Below, piece by piece: positions 1-5,986 of a stretch of 5,986 nucleotides of DNA; the stretch's first letter is position 1; every line of letters starts with the position of its first letter. Made by a program: the position numbers and the translations under genes. This stretch comes from an uncultured Bacteroidota bacterium (lineage in GTDB: Bacteria; Bacteroidota; Bacteroidia; NS11-12g; UBA955): contig CAJBKH010000361.1 in NCBI GenBank assembly GCA_903953615.1, positions 1 through 5,986 of the forward strand, read 5' to 3'. The notes below the pieces were generated by a model, which had not been told where the DNA came from, did no database searches, and saw only the letters and a list, made by a program, of their open reading frames with translations.

Positions 1-502
1 CAAAAAATACTTTTTTATCATCAAAACCATGGGCTTTCAAATGGTATAAAACACATTGCTCGGTTAAAAAATAAAAATCAGAAATCTAATCGCTCAAAAA
101 GCGGTTAATTTCTTATGGCATCGTGCGGTCATCGCTTCTCAAACCACTTTCCAAATGCGCCACTTTAATACCCATTTTATTGCCTGTCAAAGCAGCTGCA
201 AACGTACTGTTCACATCGCCTACGACCATTAATAAATCGGGTTGGTATTCGCCACAAACGCGCTCGAGGCCTAACATCACATTGGCCATTTGGGTATTGG
301 GAGTGCCAGCACCTATGTTTAATAAAAAATCGGGACGTAAATCGAACTGATCGAAAAACACTTTGCTCATTTTTTCATCGAAATGCTGACCAGTATGCAC
401 AAATTTAATGTCTAACTCAGGAAAATGGGCCACCACTTTTTTAAAACGGGTAACCTTGATGAAATTGGGGCGTGTACCAACTACGATAAGGATTTTCTTC
501 AC
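1..502 (-). pseudogene. wecB: UDP-N-acetylglucosamine 2-epimerase (non-hydrolysing), broken by two in-frame stops; partial at left edge
   Basis: An intact enzyme of this family interconverts UDP-GlcNAc and UDP-ManNAc in the cytoplasm for envelope polysaccharides. Reading starts at a GTG (500-502). Family motifs follow in order: GTRPNFIK (residues 9-16), HTGQHFD (36-42), GDVNST (95-100) and HLESGLRS (116-123), then DRTMP (125-129). A TAA at 113-115 then replaces the first Glu of the expected P-E-E-I-N-R. The same frame continues with EINRFLSD, a second stop (TAG, 86-88), and then ISDFYFLTEQ and GFDDKKVFF to the edge. All of this matches the family pattern without any frameshift. Intact members are roughly 360-390 residues; only about 167 codons lie in the window. 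The 129-residue open part is about one third of the enzyme and lacks the C-terminal Rossmann half. Alternatives are sequencing errors, or a truncated product with another role. Family assignment is very secure; pseudogene status is fairly secure. Confidence 0.88.
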
Positions 503-524
503 TTTATTTTTGATAGATAAGGTG

Positions 525-532
525 CAAAAATA
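525..532 (-). promoter_or_regulatory. Candidate -7 promoter element for the wecB remnant
   Basis: The minus strand reads TATTTTTG here, an exact match to the Bacteroidota -7 consensus TAnnTTTG. It lies about 22 bp upstream of the GTG start, which would give a very short leader. A TTTG on the same strand (plus-strand CAAA, 556-559) could be the -33 element, but the 23-bp spacer is a little long. If used, the dead gene would still be transcribed. Consensus match only. Confidence 0.4.
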
Positions 533-551
533 ATAGTTTAATGCAGTATTC

Positions 552-588
552 TTTACAAACTATCATCGATTCGTTGTATTTTTGTAAA
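552..588. repeat. 8-bp inverted repeat TTTACAAA / TTTGTAAA overlapping the adk promoter
   Basis: TTTACAAA at 552-559 and its exact reverse complement TTTGTAAA at 581-588 are separated by 21 bp. The left arm covers the possible adk -33 element and the candidate wecB -33. The right arm overlaps the last four bases of the candidate adk -7 element (577-584). The centre-to-centre distance is 29 bp, close to three helical turns, so a dimeric regulator could bind both arms on one face. The region is AT-rich, so chance remains possible. Confidence 0.3.
577..584 (+). promoter_or_regulatory. Candidate -7 promoter element for the adk gene cluster
   Basis: TATTTTTG matches the Bacteroidota -7 consensus TAnnTTTG exactly. 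A weak -33-like TTTA (552-555) lies 21 bp upstream. Transcription would start near 591, leaving a leader of about 28 nt before the ATG at 619. It is the mirror image of the minus-strand element at 525-532, so the two genes would be divergently transcribed. No further TAnnTTTG element was seen in the gaps before the three downstream genes, which suggests this promoter serves all four. Confidence 0.5.
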
Positions 589-618
589 TTCATACAATAA
601 TCATCATTGGATAACAAA

Positions 619-1197
619 ATGTTAAACATCGTTTTATTCGGCCCTCCAGGCGCAGGCAAAGGCACACAATCTGCCAACCTAGTCAGCAAATACCAATTGG
701 TACACCTTTCAACAGGTGATATCTTCAGATTCAATATTAAAAATGAAACCGCTTTAGGGCAATTGGCCAAGTCGTACATGGACAAGGGCAACCTTGTACC
801 AGATGAAGTAACCATTAATATGTTGGAGGCTGAGGTTGAAAAATACACCGATGCCAAAGGTTTTATTTTCGATGGTTTTCCAAGAACGACTGCACAAGCA
901 CAAGCATTGGATGCCTTCCTTGAGAAAAAAGGAACGGCTATTTCATTGATGTTGGCTTTAGAAGTAGGCGAAGATGAATTGGTAAAACGCTTGTTAATAA
1001 GAGGCAAAGACAGCGGTCGTGCCGATGATACCGACGAAAGCATTATTCGCAACAGAATAAATGTATACAATGAACAAACCGCAGTGGCTGCCGAGTTTTA
1101 CAATGCACAAGGCAAGTACCATGCGATTAATGGCGTTGGTACTGTAGAGGAAATATTTGGTCGCTTGAGTTCGATAATTGGCGAAGCGAGTCATTAA
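619..1197 (+). CDS. adk: Adenylate kinase, short-LID type
   Basis: This cytoplasmic enzyme catalyses ATP + AMP to 2 ADP and balances the adenylate pool. The 192-residue protein starts at ATG 619. The frame could begin at a TTG at 607, but ATG followed by LNIVLFGPPGAGKGTQ is the usual N-terminus. Visible motifs are the P-loop GPPGAGKGT (8-16), the AMP-site STGDIFR (31-37), the family signature DGFPRT (85-90), and the LID edges R124 and R128 followed by GRADD (133-137) and IIRNRI (142-147). The LID is the short form: the roughly 30-residue insertion of E. coli Adk (214 residues) and the zinc-binding cysteines of Gram-positive enzymes are absent, as is normal in Bacteroidota. No Shine-Dalgarno sequence is evident; the upstream region is A-rich, as expected in this phylum. 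It heads a cluster of four same-strand genes. Nothing suggests loss of function. Confidence 0.97.
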   Translation: MLNIVLFGPPGAGKGTQSANLVSKYQLVHLSTGDIFRFNIKNETALGQLAKSYMDKGNLVPDEVTINMLEAEVEKYTDAKGFIFDGFPRTTAQAQALDAFLEKKGTAISLMLALEVGEDELVKRLLIRGKDSGRADDTDESIIRNRINVYNEQTAVAAEFYNAQGKYHAINGVGTVEEIFGRLSSIIGEASH

Positions 1198-1203
1198 AAA
1201 ATT

Positions 1204-1227
1204 AATAATTTAAACCATTTAATTATT
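1204..1227 (+). other. AT-rich hairpin in the gap after adk
   Basis: AATAATT (1204-1210) and AATTATT (1221-1227) form a perfect 7-bp stem around a 10-nt loop, filling most of the 33-bp gap between adk and the next gene. The stem contains no G or C and no U-tract follows, so it is a poor intrinsic terminator. It might mark an mRNA processing or attenuation site, or simply reflect AT-rich sequence. Confidence 0.2.
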
Positions 1228-1230
1228 GCT

Positions 1231-1785
1231 ATGCCTCGACTAATCTTTTGTTTATTGATAAGTTTTGCAAGCATGTCAGCAATTATGGCGCAAGGAAATG
1301 ACAGCAGCGGGTGTGCGAGTCAACTTTGTATTCGGGTTAATGATGCACTTTTTAGTCATATTAACCAATCCAATGACAAAGATTCAACCGTGAATTCAAA
1401 TGCGGGCTACACGCTTTCCTTCTATAAACAACTAAGTAAAAACTTCTACTTGGGCGGTGGCTCAGGGATTGAAATGTCGCGTTACTATTTTGAGCAAATT
1501 AAAAAACACGACAAGGTTTTACAAATGCCTTTGTATATGAGTTTGAGAATCGCTACCGATAATCAATTTGTATCCTTAATTGAGGAGGCTGGTATTTTAG
1601 TTCCCGTTCAAAGCAATTATGCAATTGGCACAGGCGCCTACCTACTCACAGGATTTCAAGTAGGTTATAAAAGTTTGCGAATGGAATTGAGTTATAAAAT
1701 TCTGAGTGCACCACAAACACAAGGAAAAACCCTTTTCATTAACAATCTTAACATAGGGTTATTTTTAACTCTTCTTTCTAACTAA
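1231..1785 (+). CDS. Secreted β-rich protein of unknown function, possibly outer-membrane barrel-like (paralogue 1)
   Basis: I do not recognise a named family. The 184-residue product has a signal peptide: a hydrophobic stretch from about residue 4 to 18, ending in AIMA before Q21, a cleavage site common in Bacteroidota. The mature part alternates polar and hydrophobic residues with many Gly, Tyr and Ser (LSFYKQL, FYLGGGSGIEM, LTGFQVGYK, MELSYKI), as in amphipathic strands of small outer-membrane proteins. Two cysteines (C28, C33) just after the cleavage site could pair in the periplasm. No catalytic motif is visible. It is homologous to the next gene: from the YY pair onward, about 25 of 74 aligned residues are identical by hand count with a single one-residue gap. 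It sits 33 bp after adk and 25 bp before its paralogue. Export is likely; the barrel fold is an inference. Confidence 0.75.
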   Translation: MPRLIFCLLISFASMSAIMAQGNDSSGCASQLCIRVNDALFSHINQSNDKDSTVNSNAGYTLSFYKQLSKNFYLGGGSGIEMSRYYFEQIKKHDKVLQMPLYMSLRIATDNQFVSLIEEAGILVPVQSNYAIGTGAYLLTGFQVGYKSLRMELSYKILSAPQTQGKTLFINNLNIGLFLTLLSN

Positions 1786-1810
1786 GGCTAATTCAATAAT
1801 CAGAAAATAA

Positions 1811-2362
1811 ATGAAGATAAAACTTAGCACTCTAAAATTTGGATTTGCATTCACCCTGTTTATAATGGGATTTATTGAACTTAAAGCCGATAGTACAAGT
1901 ACCAATTTCGGTTATGACTTAAGACTCTCAAGTTCATTTAATGGATTACAAAAACATCCAACTTTAGATTCAAATGTTCAGTATTCATTCCAAATTCAAA
2001 ATGTATTTTATTATCGAATAAAACATATTGGAGTAGGTATTGGCACAGGCATGTCAAATGCCATGTATTATATAAGTGAACAAAAAGCCTACAACCGTGT
2101 ATACCAAGCGCCTATATTTTTTTCTGTGAAGCTATTAAGTACTGATCAGAAAATCCATCTTTTTCAAAATTTCGGAATGGCAGTGCCGATTAAAAGTAGC
2201 CTTCAAAACATCAATACCGGCTATTATTTTCAAACGGGTATTGGACTTGGTTCAAAACAAATAAAATTTGAATTAACATACAAAATTATCACATTAGTTA
2301 GAGATAGAGGACCAATGATCAATAAAAATATTTCATTTGGCCTTTCTTATAATTTAAAATAA
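1811..2362 (+). CDS. Secreted β-rich protein of unknown function, possibly outer-membrane barrel-like (paralogue 2)
   Basis: This 183-residue product is unrecognised but clearly related to the preceding gene. A signal peptide is visible: Lys-rich start (MKIK), hydrophobic core around residues 9-22, and probable cleavage after ELKA before D27. The shared pattern is a Gly-rich strand (GVGIGTGM), a YY pair, V-Y-Q-x-P, DQ, G-M-x-VP-x-x-S, TGYY, and a final K-x-x-x-EL-x-YKI, followed by an amphipathic end (ISFGLSYNLK). The first paralogue's Cys pair is absent, so that feature is not conserved. Base composition is strikingly AT-rich compared with adk and obg; sampled 60-base lines have 14 to 24 G+C, against 27 in one adk line. 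This may mean weak constraint or a foreign origin. The gene ends 11 bp before obg, so the two are probably on one transcript. A small outer-membrane barrel is an inference from strand pattern only. Confidence 0.75.
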   Translation: MKIKLSTLKFGFAFTLFIMGFIELKADSTSTNFGYDLRLSSSFNGLQKHPTLDSNVQYSFQIQNVFYYRIKHIGVGIGTGMSNAMYYISEQKAYNRVYQAPIFFSVKLLSTDQKIHLFQNFGMAVPIKSSLQNINTGYYFQTGIGLGSKQIKFELTYKIITLVRDRGPMINKNISFGLSYNLK

Positions 2363-2373
2363 ACAATCAAAAA

Positions 2374-3381
2374 ATGGCAGATTCAAATTTCATAGATTAC
2401 GTAAAGATATTCATACGCAGCGGTAAGGGCGGTAAAGGCAGTCCGCATTTTCACAGAGCCAAAGGCCTACCCGATGGTGGTCCCGATGGTGGTGATGGTG
2501 GTAAAGGTGGCGATGTGCGCTTAAGAGGCAATGCTCAACTCTGGACCCTCATGCACTTAAAATACCGCAAGCATGTGCACGCAGCCGATGGAAAGCCTGG
2601 AGAATCAGCCCAAGCAACAGGTGCTTCGGGTAAAAATGAAATCATTGAAGTACCACTAGGCACAGTTGCAAAAGATGCCGAAACAGGCGAAATATTATTT
2701 GAAATTACCAAAGATGGTGAAGAAAAAATATTGAGAAAAGGCGGTAAAGGTGGTTTAGGTAACGTACACTTTAAAACCTCTACCAAACGCGCTCCAACAT
2801 ACGCCCAACCAGGTGAAGAAGGCATTGAAGGCTGGTGTATTTTCGAATTAAAAGTATTGGCCGATGTAGGCTTGGTAGGATTTCCAAATGCTGGCAAATC
2901 CACTTTGCTATCGGTAATTTCTGCTGCTAAACCTGAAATTGCAAATTATCCTTTTACGACCATTGTGCCTAATTTAGGGATTGTTGAATACCGCGATTAC
3001 CGTTCTTTTATAGTGGCCGATATTCCTGGAATCATTGAAGGTGCTCACGAAGGCAAAGGCCTTGGTCACCGTTTCTTAAAACACATAGAAAGAAATGCCT
3101 TGTTGTTATTTTTGATTCCTGCTGATGCAGCCGACATTAAAAAAGAATACAAAATTTTGTTGAATGAATTGAAACAGTTCAATCCTGAATTATTAGACAA
3201 GCAACGCGTGGTAGCCATTACCAAATGCGATATGCTAGATGATGAATTAATGACCCTGATGAAAAAAGATTTGAAGTCATTGAATCCAATTTTTATCTCG
3301 GGCGTTTCAGGTTTAAACATTCAGAAACTAAAGGATACCCTTTGGGAAAAAATTCAACACACCAAAGAAGAGTGGCAATAA
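2374..3381 (+). CDS. obg: Obg-family GTPase (GTPase CgtA/ObgE)
   Basis: Obg is an essential GTPase that binds the large ribosomal subunit and links ribosome assembly, the stringent response and growth. The 335-residue protein opens with the Gly-rich Obg fold (about residues 4-160), including GKGGKGSPHFHRAK and repeated DGG/KGG units around 34-46. The G domain follows: G1 GFPNAGKST (169-177), G2 in PFTT (193-196), G3 DIPG (216-219), G4 TKCD (283-286) and G5 SGVSG (309-313). Thr replaces the usual Asn of NKxD, which I recall as normal for Bacteroidota Obg. The protein ends soon after the G domain, without the acidic C-terminal extension of E. coli ObgE (390 residues). ATG 2374 gives the expected MADSNFIDYVKIFIRSG start. 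As I recall, adk and obg are often neighbours in this phylum; here two extra genes lie between them. Confidence 0.97.
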   Translation: MADSNFIDYVKIFIRSGKGGKGSPHFHRAKGLPDGGPDGGDGGKGGDVRLRGNAQLWTLMHLKYRKHVHAADGKPGESAQATGASGKNEIIEVPLGTVAKDAETGEILFEITKDGEEKILRKGGKGGLGNVHFKTSTKRAPTYAQPGEEGIEGWCIFELKVLADVGLVGFPNAGKSTLLSVISAAKPEIANYPFTTIVPNLGIVEYRDYRSFIVADIPGIIEGAHEGKGLGHRFLKHIERNALLLFLIPADAADIKKEYKILLNELKQFNPELLDKQRVVAITKCDMLDDELMTLMKKDLKSLNPIFISGVSGLNIQKLKDTLWEKIQHTKEEWQ

Positions 3382-3403
3382 GCTACGCTTGTTCTAATCT
3401 TCT
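3366..3403. terminator. Possible nested hairpin at the convergent gene ends
   Basis: AATAAGC (3377-3383) can pair with GCTTGTT (3387-3393) around the triloop TAC, giving seven pairs including one G-U. An outer AGAAGA (3366-3371) can pair with TCTTCT (3398-3403). The structure spans both stop codons and could act on either strand, but no T-tract follows in either direction, so it is not a canonical Rho-independent terminator. With only 1 bp between the genes, any signal must overlap coding sequence. Confidence 0.25.
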
Positions 3404-4642
3404 AAAATAAAATGCCCTATTAGGTAAAGCTTTATACCAAAGTATAAATAGCCATACCAATCCTATGGCGTAAATGGCTGCCATAAAATCGGCATAGAAA
3501 AAGAACACATGGTTCTGATTTATTTTAAAGTAATTGCAAATTGAATCGAGACTGAAGGCATAATTCAAACTCACCAACACCCATACCCCCCATTGTTTGT
3601 ACAAGAAGGCCAAGGCGGTTAAAAAGATAATGACAGGATGAATGTAACGCTCGTGCATCTGTGTATTGAAAAAGAAAAACGTGTAACAAATTAAAGCCAT
3701 CGATAATAATAACCACTTTAAATCGAAGTTGATGGCCTGCTTACTAAGTCTTGCTTTATAAATTCTGAGATATAAGGGCACACATATTAATAGACAACAA
3801 ATGCTGAATAAACCGAGTCCAATCGACTTATACGTATACCCAAATAAGACAGGTGTATTATCGGGCATTGTCATTAAATCGCCATTCAACAACAAGTGCC
3901 AAATATTAAAGGCATTCATGCTTACGAATTGAAAATAATCGACCGAGCCGAAAGCTACTTTTAAAATGTTTTTTGCATTGCCATTGATTAAAAAAGGCAG
4001 TATGATAAGTGCTTGAATGAATACCAATGAAAAAACATACCGAATGGTATTTTTTAGCGTTAACTCGGGCCACCAAAGGGCCACCAATACTGGAGCAAAC
4101 ACAATGGCTTGCAGTTTAAAATTCAATGCCAATAAAAACAAAATCAAGGAACCAAAAGTATTTTTGTGGTAAGCAAAAAAGAACGCAGCAAACACAAAAA
4201 AAGTGAGGATACCATCTACTTGATTCCAGACAATAGTATTATAAAAAAAGCCAACATTCAATAAGCCAAAAATAAAATAACGCCATTGTTTCGATTCCTT
4301 TTTTACCAAGCTGCACAGCATTAATATAGTCGCAATATCAAACAGCCAAGTAATGGCTTTTAGTTTGTAAATATTGGCCTGCATATCATCCGTAGCATAC
4401 AAGTAAGAGAACAATTTTAAAACATAGGTATACAATGGCAAATAGTTGATTTGACTGCCGGCCTCATAAGCCGATACCAATCCTTTTTCTTTCAGTTGAT
4501 TGGCCCAAGAGTACCAGCAATACGCATCCCATTCGTGCACAAAAGAGGGCAACACAAACAGTGTGAACACATAAATGATGGCCGCTGGCAACAACAGTGG
4601 TTTAAGGGTTCTTAATTCCTGTAATACGGATGGTTTGGTCAT
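3383..4642 (-). CDS. Multi-pass membrane glycosyltransferase, GT-C fold (polyprenyl-phosphate sugar-dependent type)
   Basis: The 419-residue protein has about ten or more hydrophobic membrane segments, so it lies in the inner membrane with its active site facing the periplasm. GT-C hallmarks are an acidic site after the first membrane helix (HEWDAYCWYSWA, candidate catalytic D39), YLPLYTY (67-73), WNQVDG (139-144, matching the WGQxD pattern of these enzymes), a FKLQAIVFAP helix, and HERYIHP from H330. The HERY motif is typical of the mannosyltransferase-like (ALG6/ALG8 and DUF2029-like) branch. It probably moves a hexose from a polyprenyl-phosphate carrier to an envelope acceptor; the sugar and acceptor cannot be read from sequence. 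ATG 4642 lies within the end of the upstream gene, giving a 41-bp overlap in another frame; later candidate starts would cut into the first membrane helix. The short tail is basic (RAFYFRRLEQA). It converges with obg. Confidence 0.85.
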   Translation of the reverse strand: MTKPSVLQELRTLKPLLLPAAIIYVFTLFVLPSFVHEWDAYCWYSWANQLKEKGLVSAYEAGSQINYLPLYTYVLKLFSYLYATDDMQANIYKLKAITWLFDIATILMLCSLVKKESKQWRYFIFGLLNVGFFYNTIVWNQVDGILTFFVFAAFFFAYHKNTFGSLILFLLALNFKLQAIVFAPVLVALWWPELTLKNTIRYVFSLVFIQALIILPFLINGNAKNILKVAFGSVDYFQFVSMNAFNIWHLLLNGDLMTMPDNTPVLFGYTYKSIGLGLFSICCLLICVPLYLRIYKARLSKQAINFDLKWLLLSMALICYTFFFFNTQMHERYIHPVIIFLTALAFLYKQWGVWVLVSLNYAFSLDSICNYFKINQNHVFFFYADFMAAIYAIGLVWLFILWYKALPNRAFYFRRLEQA

Positions 4643-5986
4643 AGTAATTGGAATCTAAGGTTTGGTAAGTGTATTGTTTTTGAATGGAATCGGTAAAGGA
4701 AGGAACAATTACCATTCTATCATTCACTTGAATGTCGGGGTAATCAACCCGCTTCACTAAGGGATTCACTATGGTGTAAAAATAATTCCACGCATCATAA
4801 GGGCCGCTGTAATAGTACAACACATCAGGTCGACCCTTATACACCCTTATCTTTTCACTTATGGTATAAAGATCTGCGGCCAATCTTAAACCTTTGCGCT
4901 GCGAGGTGAACATCATTTTTTGATACAAACTATGCGACAAACATACAGCAATAATGAGATAAATACTCCATTGAACAAGATGACTTTTATTGACAGTTAA
5001 TACATCGAAACACGTTAAGGAAATAACAATGGTAATTAAAGGCAAGAGTGGAATATCGTACCATTCCAATTTCGTTTGAGCGATGCTAATCAATAAAAGA
5101 TAAATTAGAATAGAACTGCTGTACAAAATGATGGTTTTATTTTGCTTGATAAATGCCCAAACAATGGCAGGCAATAAACACCAAATAAACCAATTGAAAC
5201 GAAAGGTAAACAAGTGCTCTATATAATAATACCAAGGACCTTCATGTCCATCTTTACCATTGGCAAAGCGCCCTCCGAAATCATTTTGCCACATCGCATC
5301 TAAATAGCCTGGCGCAAGCTTTTCGCGATAGGTAATAAAGATTAAAAATGGCAACAACGCTAACAAGATAGCAGCCATCAAAAACTTTGTTTTTTTGAAG
5401 CCGCTGATGTAAAAAAAACAAAACCCATAAACCGGAAAAAACAAAACAGCCGCTGCACTTTTGGTCATGATAGAAACAGCCACAAAAAATATAAATACTA
5501 ATAAATTACTTTGCTTTCCATTTTCTAAATAACGTAAACATTGGAACAAAGCGGCTAATAAAAAGAAAACCAACAAGGCGTCATAATCGCCTGTCATGCT
5601 CCCATGCAATTGGATCAATCCATCGCTGGTAGTAAGTATCAACAGGGCCAAACAAGTACTTAAAACAGATTGCGTTTTTCTGAAAACGATGAGTCCCACC
5701 AACCAAATGGTCAACAAACCAGCCAAGGCCGAAGGAAAACGAATGGCCCATTCAGTGAGCCCAAAACACTTTATGGACAACACCTGTAACCATATCATTA
5801 AAGGTGGTTTGGTATTGTACAAATCGGGTTGATGTTCGTAGGTGGTTACGATGTAGTTGTGCGACTGGTACATTTCGGCCGCATTCACCGCCAAGCGCGA
5901 CTCGTCCCACTGCACGATGGGCAGTTGACCTAAACCATAAAATTGTGTGAGTACACTGTAGAGTAATGTAAAAAAAAGTAGACTTA
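4602..5986 (-). CDS. Membrane glycosyltransferase of the ArnT/PMT-like GT-C family, 5' end beyond the window
   Basis: Members move sugars from polyprenyl-phosphate donors to lipid A, glycans or proteins at the periplasmic face of the inner membrane. Visible motifs, counted from a GTG at 5915, are WDESRLA (3-9, catalytic Asp-Glu loop), KPPL (36-39), AIRFPSAL (57-64), TGDYDALL (108-115), and a later GRFANGKDGHEGPWYYY, typical of the PMT_2 domain. Many membrane helices follow, then a soluble tail of about 90 residues, probably periplasmic. The GTG is not the true start: the frame stays open for 23 more codons to the edge and encodes a hydrophobic run (LLFFTLLYSVLTQFYGLG), the expected first membrane helix placed directly before the WDE loop. 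The gene is therefore 5'-truncated by the window. At least 460 residues are present; ArnT has about 550. The substrate is unknown. It overlaps the next gene by 41 bp, which points to coupled translation. Confidence 0.88.
   Translation of the reverse strand, partial: SLLFFTLLYSVLTQFYGLGQLPIVQWDESRLAVNAAEMYQSHNYIVTTYEHQPDLYNTKPPLMIWLQVLSIKCFGLTEWAIRFPSALAGLLTIWLVGLIVFRKTQSVLSTCLALLILTTSDGLIQLHGSMTGDYDALLVFFLLAALFQCLRYLENGKQSNLLVFIFFVAVSIMTKSAAAVLFFPVYGFCFFYISGFKKTKFLMAAILLALLPFLIFITYREKLAPGYLDAMWQNDFGGRFANGKDGHEGPWYYYIEHLFTFRFNWFIWCLLPAIVWAFIKQNKTIILYSSSILIYLLLISIAQTKLEWYDIPLLPLITIVISLTCFDVLTVNKSHLVQWSIYLIIAVCLSHSLYQKMMFTSQRKGLRLAADLYTISEKIRVYKGRPDVLYYYSGPYDAWNYFYTIVNPLVKRVDYPDIQVNDRMVIVPSFTDSIQKQYTYQTLDSNYYDQTIRITGIKNP

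Noticed and set aside
86..115. Alternative genetic code or stop readthrough explaining the two stops in wecB
   Set aside because: Complete genes in the window end properly at TAA or TAG, and no recoding structure is visible. Substitutions are the simpler explanation.
607..618. TTG start at 607 for adk
   Set aside because: The ATG at 619 gives the standard family N-terminus; the extra residues MDNK are not expected.
504..1070. Long open frame on the minus strand opposite adk
   Set aside because: It is antisense to a clear adenylate kinase, has Ser/Leu/Asn-rich composition typical of shadow frames, and shows no recognisable motif.
2470..2520. Short GGT-rich tandem repeat
   Set aside because: It encodes the conserved glycine-rich part of the Obg domain (D-G-G and K-G-G units), so it is protein-driven and not an independent repeat.
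2535..2903. Open frame on the minus strand opposite obg
   Set aside because: It lies opposite the conserved Obg domain, where Gly-rich codons read as Pro-rich antisense. No domain or translation signal is seen.
5596..5832. Open frames opposite the glycosyltransferase and wecB genes (also 123-350, 3066-3320, 3525-3716, 994-1194)
   Set aside because: All lie wholly within well-supported genes in other frames and show no family resemblance.

Overview
The window looks like a chromosomal segment from a Bacteroidota (Bacteroidetes) bacterium. The evidence is moderate-to-low GC, translation starts without clear Shine-Dalgarno sequences, two TAnnTTTG-type promoter elements, a short-LID adenylate kinase, an Obg GTPase with TKxD in place of NKxD, and two secreted β-rich proteins of outer-membrane style. 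I cannot name a genus.

Layout. (1) Positions 1-502, minus strand: a wecB-type UDP-GlcNAc 2-epimerase broken by two in-frame stop codons. Homology continues in the same frame past both stops to the window edge, so it is a pseudogene and not a short gene. (2) Positions 503-618: a divergent intergenic region with a candidate promoter on each strand and an 8-bp inverted repeat over the adk promoter. (3) Positions 619-3381, plus strand: a tightly packed run of adk, two tandem secreted paralogues of unknown function, and obg. Gaps are 33, 25 and 11 bp, so they are probably co-transcribed. (4) Positions 3383-5986, minus strand: two overlapping multi-pass membrane glycosyltransferases of the GT-C fold. 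The upstream one runs off the right edge. The second converges on obg with 1 bp between the stop codons.

How the genes relate. adk and obg are housekeeping genes (nucleotide balance; ribosome assembly and growth control). The two GT-C enzymes probably transfer sugars from polyprenyl-phosphate carriers to an envelope glycan, lipid or protein. The wecB remnant once supplied UDP-ManNAc, also for envelope glycans, so housekeeping genes are flanked on both sides by envelope-sugar functions. The two small secreted proteins between adk and obg are the least explained part and the best candidates for something undescribed, although nothing in the sequence identifies a novel multi-gene system. No tRNA, rRNA, CRISPR array, insertion sequence or integrase was seen.
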